A stretch of DNA of 64,000 bases from positions 217,934-281,933 of the forward strand of contig NZ_FUYY01000004.1 of NCBI RefSeq assembly GCF_900168045.1, written 5' to 3'. The DNA is from Salegentibacter holothuriorum. GTDB lineage: Bacteria > Bacteroidota > Bacteroidia > Flavobacteriales > Flavobacteriaceae. Position 1 is the first letter of the stretch. Every line of letters begins with the position of its first letter. A program made the position numbers and the translations under genes. The notes under the pieces were generated by a model that ran no database searches, had not been told where the DNA came from, and saw only the letters and a program-made list of their open reading frames with translations. Positions 45,651 through 54,704 of this stretch are shown piece by piece.

Positions 45651-47368
45651 GTTTTAAAATAGATCGCTTAAAATATGCCAATATGTACGGCCCTACTGTT
45701 GGCGACAAGATTAGACTTGGCGATACCGAGTTATTTATAGAGATAGAAAAAGATTATGCCTATTACGGTGAAGAAAATAAATTTGGGGGCGGCAAAACCG
45801 TTCGTGATGGGATGTCACAATCCAGCACTGCAACCCGTGATAGCGGGGTGCTTGACCTGGTAATTCTTAATGCTATTATTCTAGACCATTGGGGCATAGT
45901 AAAAGGAGATATTGGGATTAAAGATGGAAAAATTGTAGGTGTAGGAAGAGCTGGAAATCCGGATACTATGGAAGATGTAGATCCAAATATGATAATTGGG
46001 GCTTCTACCGAAGTTCATAGTGGGGAAAATCAAATTGTTACGGCTGGAGGTATAGATTCACACATCCACTTTATTTCTCCCCAACAAATTGAACACGCAC
46101 TCTTTAGTGGAATAACCACTATGATTGGTGGGGGAACCGGCCCTGCCGATGGTACTAATGCCACAACAGTAACTCCTGGAGCATGGAATATTCAAAAAAT
46201 GCTGCAAGCCACTGATGATTTACCGATGAATTTAGGTTTTTTCGGAAAAGGAAACTGCGCGCAATTAGCTCCTTTAGAAGAGCAAGTTGAGGCCGGGGCC
46301 CTGGGTTTAAAAGTGCACGAAGACTGGGGAGCCACTCCTGCTGTTATTGATGCTTCTTTAACGGTAGCAGATAAATATGATGTTCAGGTAGCGCTTCACT
46401 CAGATACCCTAAACGAAGCCGGATTTTTAGAAGACACCATTGATGCCATAAACGGTAGAACCATCCATACCTTCCATACCGAAGGAGCAGGAGGGGGGCA
46501 CGCACCCGATATTATTAAATCTGCTATGTATCCTAATGTTTTACCGGCTTCAACCAATCCTACGCGACCATTTACCAAAAACACGATAGATGAGCACCTG
46601 GATATGTTAATGGTATGTCACCACCTTAGCAAAGATATTCCTGAAGATGTAGCTTTTGCCGATTCACGTATTAGGCCAGAAACTATTGCTGCAGAAGATC
46701 GATTACACGATATGGGGATATTTAGTATCATGAGTTCCGATTCTCAGGCTATGGGCCGTGTAGGTGAAACCATTACCAGGACCTGGCAAACTGCCCATAA
46801 AAACAAAATTCAGCAGGGCTTTTTAGACGAAGATAAAAAAATAGAGAGTGACAATTTTAGGGCTAAAAGATATGTTGCAAAATACACTATAAATCCCGCT
46901 CTCGCACACGGTATTTCTCATCATGTAGGTTCTATAGAACCTGGGAAGATTGCCGATCTCTCACTTTGGAAACCCGCCCTTTTTGGGGCAAAACCCGAAA
47001 TGATTATTAAAGGCGGAATGATTATAGCCAGTAAGATGGGAGATCCAAATGGGTCTATTCCTACTCCGCAGCCTATTCTTATGCGTAATATGTTTGGAAG
47101 TATGGGAAGCGCGGTAAATAAAACCTGCACCACCTTTGTTTCTAAGGTGGCAATGGAGAATAACATTAAAGAAAAGTACGGCCTTAAAAAAGAACTTATG
47201 GCAGTTACTAATTGTAGAAGCGTTTCTAAAAGCGACTTGATTCATAATGATAAGACTCCTGAAATTCAAGTAGATCCGGAAAGCTATGAAGTTAGAGTTG
47301 ATGGCAAAAAAGTGACTTGCGATCCTATAGACGAAGTTCCATTGGGGCAGCGGTACTTTTTATTTTAA
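45647..47368 (+). CDS. ureC: urease alpha subunit (catalytic)
   Basis: The 573 residues contain every catalytic element: nickel ligands His139 and His141 (DSHIHF), the carbamylated Lys222 (LKVHEDWG), His251 (LHSDTLNE), His277 ([13 protein letters not shown]), Asp365 (SSDSQAMGR) and the flap His325 region (MVCHHLSKD). The enzyme hydrolyses urea to ammonia and carbamate. Full length and no missing residue indicate an active enzyme once nickel is inserted by UreDEFG. An 84-base gap with a strong hairpin separates it from ureE. Confidence 0.99.
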   Translation: MSFKIDRLKYANMYGPTVGDKIRLGDTELFIEIEKDYAYYGEENKFGGGKTVRDGMSQSSTATRDSGVLDLVILNAIILDHWGIVKGDIGIKDGKIVGVGRAGNPDTMEDVDPNMIIGASTEVHSGENQIVTAGGIDSHIHFISPQQIEHALFSGITTMIGGGTGPADGTNATTVTPGAWNIQKMLQATDDLPMNLGFFGKGNCAQLAPLEEQVEAGALGLKVHEDWGATPAVIDASLTVADKYDVQVALHSDTLNEAGFLEDTIDAINGRTIHTFHTEGAGGGHAPDIIKSAMYPNVLPASTNPTRPFTKNTIDEHLDMLMVCHHLSKDIPEDVAFADSRIRPETIAAEDRLHDMGIFSIMSSDSQAMGRVGETITRTWQTAHKNKIQQGFLDEDKKIESDNFRAKRYVAKYTINPALAHGISHHVGSIEPGKIADLSLWKPALFGAKPEMIIKGGMIIASKMGDPNGSIPTPQPILMRNMFGSMGSAVNKTCTTFVSKVAMENNIKEKYGLKKELMAVTNCRSVSKSDLIHNDKTPEIQVDPESYEVRVDGKKVTCDPIDEVPLGQRYFLF

Positions 47369-47378
47369 TAATTCTCAG

Positions 47379-47434
47379 GTCTTTCCTCTCCAGCTTTAAA
47401 GTTTTAGGATGAAATTAAGCCGGGGAGGGGAGAC
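47379..47434 (+). promoter_or_regulatory. long hairpin inside the urease operon, between ureC and ureE
   Basis: GTCTTTCCTCTCCAGCTT (47379-47396) pairs with AAGCCGGGGAGGGGAGAC (47417-47434): 17 of 18 positions pair as RNA if four G-U are allowed, with a single A-C mismatch. The loop is 20 bases. No T-run follows. A related C-rich/G-rich hairpin is at 63808-63829, so it may be a repeat that has been kept in an operon. It could lower expression of the accessory genes or stabilise ureABC mRNA. Confidence 0.6.
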
Positions 47435-47452
47435 TGTTTAAACTAATTATTT

Positions 47453-47956
47453 ATGGTCTGTAAAGAAATATTAGGGAATATAGATACCTATAATGTAGGA
47501 TCAAAACACGTTGACAAGCTGCCCCTGGAATGGTTTGAATTAACCAAACGGATTATGCGCAAAAAAACCAAATATGGCAGGGAGGTAGCGATAAAATTCT
47601 TAAAAGAAGGACAACGCCTGCATGAAGGAGACATTATTCAGGAAGATGAGGATTATGTAGTTGTTGTATCGGTACTCCCTTGTGACAGCATCCAAATTTC
47701 TCCCCGAAATATCGTGGAAATGGGGACGGTGTGCTATGAAATAGGAAACAAACACTTACCGGTTTTTATTCAGGATGAAAAAGTGCTTGTGCCCTATGAA
47801 AAACCTTTGGAAAAACTGTTAGTGGCAACCGGATATGATGTAGAGAAAAGGCATTGTAAGCTTTTAAATATGCTAAAAGCTAATATTGGACATTCTCACG
47901 CAAATCAGGGTCCCTCACTGTTTTCAAAAATTTTGGACCTCACTACAAAACAATAA
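47453..47956 (+). CDS. ureE: urease accessory protein UreE
   Basis: The 167-residue nickel metallochaperone has the N-terminal peptide-binding domain (RMKKTKYGREVAIKFL-like segment: KKTKYGREVAIKFLKEG) and the metal-binding domain (CYEIGNKHLPVFIQ, with the conserved His). The end reads GHSHANQGPSL, with no histidine-rich tail, so it probably binds only one or two nickel ions. It delivers nickel to UreG. Confidence 0.95.
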   Translation: MVCKEILGNIDTYNVGSKHVDKLPLEWFELTKRIMRKKTKYGREVAIKFLKEGQRLHEGDIIQEDEDYVVVVSVLPCDSIQISPRNIVEMGTVCYEIGNKHLPVFIQDEKVLVPYEKPLEKLLVATGYDVEKRHCKLLNMLKANIGHSHANQGPSLFSKILDLTTKQ

Positions 47957-47962
47957 AGAAAA

Positions 47963-48661
47963 ATGAGTACAACAAAAAGAAACATGCTGCTTGAGTTATT
48001 GCATATTTCTGATCCCACTTTGCCCATAGGCGGTTATTCCCATTCCAACGGTTTGGAAACCTATATTCAGCAAAACAAGGTGAAAGATGTTCAAAGCACT
48101 ACCGAATTTGTAAAGAATATGTTGATTTATAATTATAAATATAACGATGGGGTGTTTGTTAGGGACGCCTTTATGTTAGCAAAGAAAAATGACCTTAATT
48201 CTTTATTAAAGCTCGATGAAGAATGCAATGCCCTTAGAACACCTATGGAAGTGAGGGAAGGTAGTTTAAAATTGGGTATTAGATTATTAAAAATCTACGT
48301 GCGTTTACACGATTATAAATTACTGCACGACTTTTATAAAGCAGTGAAAGAAAAAAGAACACCGGGACATTTTCCTGTTGCTTTTGGATTGATCACCTCT
48401 TTATTAGGGTCTGAAATTAAAGAAAGCCTGAGCGCCTTTTACTACAACGCAGTGGTAAATATGGTTACCAATAGTGTAAAACTGGTGCCGCTGGGTCAAA
48501 TGGATGGACAGGAAATTCTTTATAAGCTTCATAGTTTTATTAATGAAGTAGTGAAGGAAACTTTAGATATCGACGAAGAAATGCGTGGACTATGCAATCC
48601 TGCTTTCGATATAAGATGTATGCAGCACGAAGATTTATACTCCCGCCTATATATGTCTTAA
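47963..48661 (+). CDS. ureF: urease accessory protein UreF
   Basis: This 232-residue all-helical protein is UreF: LLHISDPTLPIGGYSHSNGLE near the N-terminus, TPMEVREGSLKLGIRLLKI, and PLGQMDGQEILYKL. It links UreD and UreG in the activation complex and controls GTPase fidelity. It starts six bases after ureE. Confidence 0.94.
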   Translation: MSTTKRNMLLELLHISDPTLPIGGYSHSNGLETYIQQNKVKDVQSTTEFVKNMLIYNYKYNDGVFVRDAFMLAKKNDLNSLLKLDEECNALRTPMEVREGSLKLGIRLLKIYVRLHDYKLLHDFYKAVKEKRTPGHFPVAFGLITSLLGSEIKESLSAFYYNAVVNMVTNSVKLVPLGQMDGQEILYKLHSFINEVVKETLDIDEEMRGLCNPAFDIRCMQHEDLYSRLYMS

Positions 48662-48746
48662 ATAGAAATGTTTCAGAGATTTTTTCTGAGGTAAGAATTC
48701 TTTTATCAAAATAAAAACTGATTACAACAAACAAAAAGAGATTAAA

Positions 48747-49388
48747 ATGGAAGATAGAAAATATATTAAAATAGGTGTTGCCGGACCTGTTGGATCTGGA
48801 AAAACAGCTTTAATAGAAAAGTTGTCTCACAAACTGGCTAACGATTACAGCATTGGTGTAATCACTAACGATATTTATACTAAAGAGGACGCCCAGTTTT
48901 TAACTAAAAATACCAATCTGCCTGCAGATCGTATTATTGGAGTAGAAACCGGTGGTTGCCCTCATACAGCAATTAGGGAAGATGCGAGTATGAACTTAGA
49001 GGCTATAGATGAACTCGTAGAGAGACATCCAGATATTGAGCTTTTATTTATAGAAAGTGGCGGAGATAACCTTTCTGCAACTTTTAGCCCAGATCTTGCA
49101 GATGTAACCCTGTTTGTTATTTCTGTAGCCGAAGGGGAAAAGATTCCTCGTAAGGGAGGCCCGGGGATTACAAGATCAGATTTGTTGGTTATTAACAAAA
49201 TAGATTTAGCAAAGTATGTTAATGCCGATTTAGAAGTTATGAAATCTGACTCTAAAAAAATGCGACAGGGCAGTCCTTTTGTATTCACCGATCTTATGGG
49301 GGGCGAAGGCCTTGAAGATGTAATTGGTTGGATAAAAAAATATGCTTTGTTGGAAGAAGAGATTAAAGAACCTTCATTAGAATATTAA
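48747..49388 (+). CDS. ureG: urease accessory GTPase UreG
   Basis: The 213-residue SIMIBI-class GTPase has a P-loop [13 protein letters not shown], the nickel motif CPH in [13 protein letters not shown], the switch [13 protein letters not shown] and the guanine motif NKID. GTP-dependent dimerisation transfers nickel to apo-urease. The gap after ureF is 85 bases without a clear structure. Confidence 0.98.
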   Translation: MEDRKYIKIGVAGPVGSGKTALIEKLSHKLANDYSIGVITNDIYTKEDAQFLTKNTNLPADRIIGVETGGCPHTAIREDASMNLEAIDELVERHPDIELLFIESGGDNLSATFSPDLADVTLFVISVAEGEKIPRKGGPGITRSDLLVINKIDLAKYVNADLEVMKSDSKKMRQGSPFVFTDLMGGEGLEDVIGWIKKYALLEEEIKEPSLEY

Positions 49389-49391
49389 TTT

Positions 49392-50201
49392 ATGGGACAA
49401 TACAGTGTACAAACAGGTTTGTACAAAGATGTAACCATCTTAAAAGATACTTTTTTCACCCCGCCATTTAATGTGGTAGAGGTTCGTGAAAACAAAAAAG
49501 ACCCGCTCCTGGAACTCATGATTATGAGTTCCTCCCCGGGTTTGTTTAACCACGATGATTATCAAATAACTATTAATGTAAAAAAACACACCCTACTAAA
49601 TTTGCAAACTCAATCTTACCAAAGAATCTATAATACGCCAGATGGCGCCAGGCAAACAATGAATATTGATGTAGAGCAGGATGCGTATTTTAGTCATTTA
49701 CCGCATCCATCAGTACCCCATAAAGGCGCAATTTACGACTGTGAAAACACTATCAAATTAACGGATAAAAGTGTGTTGATTTGGGGGGAGATTCTTGCCT
49801 GCGGCCGAAAGTTGATGGGAGAATCTTTCGCTTTTAAGAAATACAGGAGTTTAACTAAAGTATTTCAGAATGATAAATTGATTTATAAAGATAATTTATA
49901 CCTCAATCCAAAAGCTCTTGATTTTAAAGCCATGGGACAGTATGAAGATTTTAGCTACCAGGCTAATTTTTTGTGTGTAGATCCCTTTCATACTCCTCAG
50001 GAATATATTGATTTAATGCAAAAAGAAGTAGAAAAGGAAGAAGATATCCTCTTTGGAATCACTAAACTTTCAGCTGAAACCTGTGTGCTTAGAATTTTAG
50101 GAGATTCTGGGGAACAATTATTTCAAGCTTTAAAAAGGATTCAAAAGCAATTGGATAAACAAGCGAGTAATTTAAGACTACAAAAAATAAGCGAAAATTA
50201 G
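49392..50201 (+). CDS. ureD: urease accessory protein UreD (UreH type)
   Basis: The 269-residue protein is UreD: YKDVTILKDTFFTPPFNVVEV at the start, LIMSSSPGLFNHDDYQI, QSYQRIYNTPDGARQ, HPSVPHKGAIYDCENT, and ILACGRKLMGESFAF. UreD is the scaffold that binds urease and guides nickel. In many bacteria ureD comes first; here it is after ureG, three bases apart. Confidence 0.93.
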   Translation: MGQYSVQTGLYKDVTILKDTFFTPPFNVVEVRENKKDPLLELMIMSSSPGLFNHDDYQITINVKKHTLLNLQTQSYQRIYNTPDGARQTMNIDVEQDAYFSHLPHPSVPHKGAIYDCENTIKLTDKSVLIWGEILACGRKLMGESFAFKKYRSLTKVFQNDKLIYKDNLYLNPKALDFKAMGQYEDFSYQANFLCVDPFHTPQEYIDLMQKEVEKEEDILFGITKLSAETCVLRILGDSGEQLFQALKRIQKQLDKQASNLRLQKISEN

Positions 50202-50203
50202 TT

Positions 50204-50908
50204 ATGGAAACAAATTTGAGCGTATTACTCGTAGCGGCCATTTCAATAAGTGTATTACACACTTTAACAGGCCCAGATCATTACATTCCTTTTATAGCCA
50301 TTGGAAAGGCTAAAAACTGGAGTTTAAAACGAACTATATTTTGGACAATTACATGCGGAATTGGCCACGTACTTAGTTCTGTATTGCTAGCTTTGGGAGG
50401 AGTCGCCCTGGGTTTTTCATTAAGTAAACTCAATTGGTTTGAAGAAGTTCGTGGCGGGCTTGCAGGTTGGGCGCTATTTCTCTTTGGCCTTGTTTTTTTA
50501 ATTATAGGTTTATATCAAGCTTATCGCAATAAACGCCATAAACACTTTGATGTTTATGATAGCGGTGAAGTATATGTTTACGATCATAAACACGATGGCA
50601 ATCCAATTATGCCTTCGGAAAGAAAAAAAGTGACGCCCTGGGTGTTGCTTATTATTTTTCTTTTAGGTCCCTGTGAGCCTATGATCCCATTGCTTACCTA
50701 TCCTGCGATTCTTAATTCTACCTCCGGAATAATACTTATTACAGCTACTTTTTTATTCTTCACCCTCTTAATGATGGTGTTAATGGTAGTATTAGGTTAT
50801 TATGGCTACAGCCTTATTAAAACAGAATTTTTTGAAAAATATATGAATGCCATTGCCGGGGGCACTATTTTAATTTGTGGTGCAGGAATGATTTTTCTGG
50901 GATGGTAG
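50204..50908 (+). CDS. NicO/UreH-type metal transporter, probable nickel
   Basis: The 234-residue membrane protein has about six helices. The first holds HTLTGPDHYIPF, the HxxxxxDH signature of nickel/cobalt permeases. A His-rich cytoplasmic-loop segment (YRNKRHKHFDVYDSG, VYDHKHDG) could collect metal. It follows ureD by two bases, so nickel import for urease is the natural role, although cobalt or another metal is possible. Confidence 0.82.
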   Translation: METNLSVLLVAAISISVLHTLTGPDHYIPFIAIGKAKNWSLKRTIFWTITCGIGHVLSSVLLALGGVALGFSLSKLNWFEEVRGGLAGWALFLFGLVFLIIGLYQAYRNKRHKHFDVYDSGEVYVYDHKHDGNPIMPSERKKVTPWVLLIIFLLGPCEPMIPLLTYPAILNSTSGIILITATFLFFTLLMMVLMVVLGYYGYSLIKTEFFEKYMNAIAGGTILICGAGMIFLGW

Positions 50909-51011
50909 TAAAATTATTGAAGTATGAAGTCAGTGAAACCTTAAAACAGGATTGCAAGCACCGAAAGTATAGCGTATTTAAACTGGAACTAATTCAAGCT
51001 CAACTATTCAA

Positions 51012-51974
51012 ATGATCAATAAAGCCTATCATTTTACAATCATAAATTTAAAAGGAATTGCTCAAATAATGCTGCAGGATAATGCAGTAACCGGCCTGTT
51101 ATTTATGCTGGGAGTACTTTATAGCTCCTGGCTAATGGCTTTGGGAATGCTTATTGCCACATTAACCGGTACTATTTTAGGTTATTCTTTTAAAAAAAAC
51201 AGGGAAGATCTAAACCAGGGTTTATATGGCTTTAATGCTGCACTTATGGGAATTATTTTAGTTTATCAATTTGGATTAAATTATATTTCTGTAATCGCCA
51301 TTATTATAAGTTCCATTCTGGCTACCTATTTTTTTCACTTCACCTTACTTAAAAATTGGAAAGTATTTACGTTTCCTTTTGTAGTATTCAGCTGGCTTTT
51401 TGTCTCACTTCTTTCCAATGGAAATTTTATGAGTAAGACGGTACACCCTACAGCTGCAGAAAATTTTCTGCAGGAACCTACGGCAGAATTTTTTGAAGAA
51501 TCATTGGAAAGCGTAGGAATAGAATATGATGATGATAAAATTGACGACGATCTTATTTTTTCTACCCACGGTTTTGGACAGGTGATGTTTCAGGGTAGTG
51601 TGGTGGCCGGAGTTTTCTTCCTTTTAGGGGTATATATCAATAAACCGGTAAGCGCTCTATATGGGATTTTTGGTTCTATTTTAGCAATTACCATTTCTCA
51701 TTTACTCAATCATCCAGAATCTTCAACAAATAACGGTATGTTTAGTTTCAATGCAGTATTATGTGCAATTGCTTTTAGTGGCGTATTAAAGCGTGATGGT
51801 TTTTGGGTGGTTATAAGTACGATTATCACCGTTGTTATAGATGATTATTTGATAAAGATGAATATTCCTCCCTATACCTTTCCATTTGTCGCGACTATGT
51901 GGATAGTTCTCTACTCCCGAAAAGGAATTAGGTTTATAAGCGAATATATTCCGAACAAAAAGATTTCAGGATGA
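51012..51974 (+). CDS. urea transporter (UT family)
   Basis: The 320-residue membrane protein has the duplicated UT layout: LQDNAVTGLLFMLGVLYSSW with LNQGLYGFNAALMGIIL in the first half, and FQGSVVAGVFFLLGVYINK with NNGMFSFNAVLCAIAFSG in the second. The two NGLxGFNA-like motifs line the channel. It allows urea to pass the inner membrane. Position at the end of the urease operon (103 bases after the metal transporter) supports this. Confidence 0.93.
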   Translation: MINKAYHFTIINLKGIAQIMLQDNAVTGLLFMLGVLYSSWLMALGMLIATLTGTILGYSFKKNREDLNQGLYGFNAALMGIILVYQFGLNYISVIAIIISSILATYFFHFTLLKNWKVFTFPFVVFSWLFVSLLSNGNFMSKTVHPTAAENFLQEPTAEFFEESLESVGIEYDDDKIDDDLIFSTHGFGQVMFQGSVVAGVFFLLGVYINKPVSALYGIFGSILAITISHLLNHPESSTNNGMFSFNAVLCAIAFSGVLKRDGFWVVISTIITVVIDDYLIKMNIPPYTFPFVATMWIVLYSRKGIRFISEYIPNKKISG

Positions 51975-52024
51975 GCTAAAATAACCTTTTTTCCGCGTGC
52001 TACTTAAATTATAAACAATTGCAG

Positions 52025-52069
52025 TTTTTCAAAAGTATTTGATCCTGGAAATCAAATGCTTTTGAAAAA
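52025..52069 (+). terminator. long inverted repeat after the urea transporter gene
   Basis: TTTTTCAAAAGTATTTGAT (52025-52043) pairs with ATCAAATGCTTTTGAAAAA over 19 positions with one T-G. No proper T-run follows, but it is the only strong structure at the end of the operon and may end or protect its transcript. Confidence 0.5.
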
Positions 52070-52178
52070 TATATGTTATTAGAAAATATGTTTTATTTTT
52101 TGCCCTTTTCATTTATACAATAAAAAACGGATAGATTCACTATTAAGTTTTACGCCAATAGGTGTTGAATAAAAAGTG

Positions 52179-53111
52179 TTAGGAGTTTATGTTTTTTATG
52201 GTCCAAATAGCTCCATTTTTAGTGGTGAATTTTTCCAGCAGTTCTTTTTCAACAAGTTCATTTAAAATATGCTCACTTTCATTTCGATGAGTTTCTGATA
52301 ATTCAGAAAATTCATTCGCAGTTAAGGATTCATATTGGGTAAAGAGTGACCTCCAATTCTTATCATAGTCATTTTTAGTAATCTCTGGTTCAATTTTAAG
52401 AAGGGCATTTTCAAATATTGAATATGGCCTTGCACCGTAAACGGTTTCTTTTTGACCAGAACTGTTTATAAAAAACATAGTTGGAAAGCCTCTAACCCCA
52501 TATTCTTTGGCTAATTGCAAATCTTCTTCAAAGAGAATCTTAGCCTTTTCTTCGTAATGGGTTTTTAATAAATTCACATCAAGTCCTACATTTTTAGCGG
52601 CAGTCACCAAATGTTCCCATTGCGTAATATTCTTTTTATGTAGAAAAACCATTTCCCTTATCGCTCTCATAAATAAAATGGCCTTATGATTGTCTTGTAA
52701 TTGGGCTGCTTTAAAAGCAATGGAAGGAGGATAAGAAGAGTGAAGAGGGTCTTCAAGCCAAAGATCACCATCTATTGGCATATCATAATAAGTACTCACT
52801 TCATCCCAATGCTCGGCAACGTCTGAAGGTTTACTAATACCCCCACTATTATACTTCCAATCTGGCAGTAAACCTCCCATTTTATATACTACATCAACGT
52901 AATCTCCATATTCTAATTTAAGTTTTCTAAGCTGTGCTTCTATGCCCCAACAAGAAGAACAAATTGGATCTGTAAAATAAATAATACGCACTTTGGGGCT
53001 ATTTGGGAAAGCTTTTAGCTCAGTATCGTTTGTATCGATATCTGGAACTTTACATATTCCTGTTTCTGGATCACACAATAAGGGATTGATCTCTAATTTA
53101 GAATCTTTCAT
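52179..53111 (-). CDS. DsbA-family thiol protein, SpxH/FrnE-like
   Basis: The 310-residue protein has IIYFTDPICSSCWGIEAQL, with the CxxC pair at residues 51-54, an inserted helical domain (ILFMRAIREMVFLHKKNI), and VRGFPTMFFINSSG with the cis-proline. Two additional cysteines stand in LLCDPETGICKVP (13 and 20). There is no signal peptide, so it is cytoplasmic. Relatives are SpxH/YjbH ClpXP adapters or FrnE oxidoreductases. The gene is divergent from an HxlR regulator gene; the pair probably forms a thiol-stress unit. Confidence 0.85.
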   Translation of the reverse strand: MKDSKLEINPLLCDPETGICKVPDIDTNDTELKAFPNSPKVRIIYFTDPICSSCWGIEAQLRKLKLEYGDYVDVVYKMGGLLPDWKYNSGGISKPSDVAEHWDEVSTYYDMPIDGDLWLEDPLHSSYPPSIAFKAAQLQDNHKAILFMRAIREMVFLHKKNITQWEHLVTAAKNVGLDVNLLKTHYEEKAKILFEEDLQLAKEYGVRGFPTMFFINSSGQKETVYGARPYSIFENALLKIEPEITKNDYDKNWRSLFTQYESLTANEFSELSETHRNESEHILNELVEKELLEKFTTKNGAIWTIKNINS

Positions 53112-53281
53112 TTCTTATAATTAATTTGATTTACAAGGCCTTATGTAAATATTAGATTGAAAATTGTCTTTTTTGATATCGGGTTCAAATTTATGCTAAA
53201 CATTTTGTATTCTTGATGTTCATTTCCCTTTGGAAAGTAGTTTCCTTTTGGATACTATGTATATTTAAACGAGTCGCGTTA

Positions 53282-53644
53282 ATGAAGAAAAAAGCAGAAA
53301 TCAACAATACCCCAATTTGCCAGGTTAGAATGCAAGCCATAAGTGATGCGATGAGTATTTTATCGGGAAAATGGAAGTTTCATATTCTTGGAACGCTTAT
53401 GGAAGGAAGTAAGTTAGGCTTTATGGATTTGCTAAGAGAAGTAGATGGGATTGGAACAAAAATGCTTTCAAAAGAACTCCGGGATCTGGAAATAAACCAT
53501 TTGGTAAGCCGAACCGTAATGGATACAAAGCCAATAACTGTTGAATATGCCATTACAGAATATGGCAAAACCCTCGCTCCAATTATTGATGGTTTAGCCA
53601 ATTGGGGGATAGCATACCGGAAATCTATTCTCAATACAAAGTAG
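53282..53644 (+). CDS. HxlR-family transcriptional regulator
   Basis: The 120-residue winged-helix protein has a single N-terminal Cys in NNTPICQVRMQAISDAMSIL, then SGKWKFHILGTL, GTKMLSKELRDLEINHLVSRT and YAITEYGKTLAPIIDGLANWG. Regulators such as HypR use a Cys at this place to sense oxidants or quinones. An upstream ATG at 53213 would add 23 residues but the 53282 start fits the family better. The divergent DsbA-like gene is the likely target. Confidence 0.88.
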   Translation: MKKKAEINNTPICQVRMQAISDAMSILSGKWKFHILGTLMEGSKLGFMDLLREVDGIGTKMLSKELRDLEINHLVSRTVMDTKPITVEYAITEYGKTLAPIIDGLANWGIAYRKSILNTK

Positions 53645-53650
53645 CTTTCA

Positions 53651-53695
53651 CTCGATAATCGAGACTTAATGCGCCGGGGTTTGCCGCGAGCTAAT
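53651..53695 (+). repeat. CTCGATAATCGAG-family repeat, copy e
   Basis: A perfect CTCGATAATCGAG at 53651-53663 is followed by GACTTAATGCGCCGGGGTTT and GCCGCGAGC. It begins seven bases after the HxlR stop codon, between convergent genes, so here it cannot be a promoter element for either. Confidence 0.75.
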
Positions 53696-53710
53696 TTTTT
53701 TCGGGCTTTT

Positions 53711-54541
53711 TTACTTCTTTTCGGTTCTAAATATTTTTTCAAATGCATTATAGACCGCAATATGTAATGCGTCTCCGTGAGTTTTGTCTTCCAAAAACTC
53801 GTAAAATAAGCTAGTATTTTCAGTTTTATTGGCGTTTAACTTATTAAACAGTGCTTTAGCGGTTCGTTGCATTACTTCTCCCTCTTTTCCGTCAGCTATA
53901 TAAATTGATTTTTTAGAGGTGTAGGGGGTGAGCTCTTCGTTTAGTAGTTTTTCATCATTCCACCATAAACTGGGGCTTACAATAATGTAGTTGTCGAATA
54001 AATCAGGTTTTTTAACTAATATTTCTGTGGCTAAGAGTCCGCCAAGCGATTGTCCTATAATGGTTTTGGTTTTAGTTGTTCTGTAATTAGCATCAATAAA
54101 TGCTTGTAATTCTTTGTCCAGAAAAGCTATAAAATCTTCAGATCTCCCTGAAGTTGGAAACTCCTTTTGATCCAGCTTATTTTGAGAAGGGGAGGTGAAG
54201 TCCCTTTTTCTATCTACGTTCCCGATGCCAACCACAATTGACTCCGGAATCATATTTATCCAGGAAAAGGAACCAAATTGAACAATTCCCGAAATATGAA
54301 TAAAATCTTCATCTTTAGAACCATCAAGTAAATAAATTACAGGATAGGTCTTTAAGCTATCTTTCGAATAATTTAAAGGCAAATAAATGTTTAAGTCTCT
54401 TGTTTCGTTTAAGACCGTGGATTTAATTTGAATCGACTTGCCAATAGAAAAATCCTGTTCACTTATTTTTTTAAGTAGTGTCTGCCCAAAAGATAAGCTA
54501 GTAAGTAATACAGAGGCTAAAATTAGGATGCTCCGTTTCAT
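53711..54541 (-). CDS. exported alpha/beta hydrolase, esterase D-like
   Basis: The 276-residue protein has a signal peptide (LILASVLLTSLSFGQT) and an esterase fold: LNYSKDSLKTYPVIYLLDGSK, IGQSLGGLLATEILVKKPDLF with the nucleophile Ser (GQSLGG), IVSPSLWWNDE, and a His in DKTHGDALH. It resembles siderophore-esterase/Fes-like enzymes and other putative esterases. The substrate is unknown. Confidence 0.85.
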   Translation of the reverse strand: MKRSILILASVLLTSLSFGQTLLKKISEQDFSIGKSIQIKSTVLNETRDLNIYLPLNYSKDSLKTYPVIYLLDGSKDEDFIHISGIVQFGSFSWINMIPESIVVGIGNVDRKRDFTSPSQNKLDQKEFPTSGRSEDFIAFLDKELQAFIDANYRTTKTKTIIGQSLGGLLATEILVKKPDLFDNYIIVSPSLWWNDEKLLNEELTPYTSKKSIYIADGKEGEVMQRTAKALFNKLNANKTENTSLFYEFLEDKTHGDALHIAVYNAFEKIFRTEKK

Positions 54542-54609
54542 ATTTTAATTCAAATTGGTTACAGGTTTTTAGGCGGTTTTCAGAGAGAAAGGGATTGAGC
54601 GTGAATCTT

Positions 54610-54700
54610 TTAACCACTATTTTCTTTCCTGGTTTCTAATTTACATATTTTTAGACAATAGCTGTTATTTGCGATGAATCGTCTCAAGTTTATATTCTTA
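54610..54700 (-). repeat. degenerate attC-like repeat D
   Basis: TTATTTGCGATGAATCGTC (54664-54682) aligns with TTATTGGCGATGAACCGTC in repeat B (58554-58572), and weaker matches (TGGT, TAATT, ATTTT) lie to the left in the same order. It sits five bases beyond the stop of the erythromycin-esterase gene, the place of an attC in a cassette. Confidence 0.4.
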
Positions 54701-54704
54701 AGGT

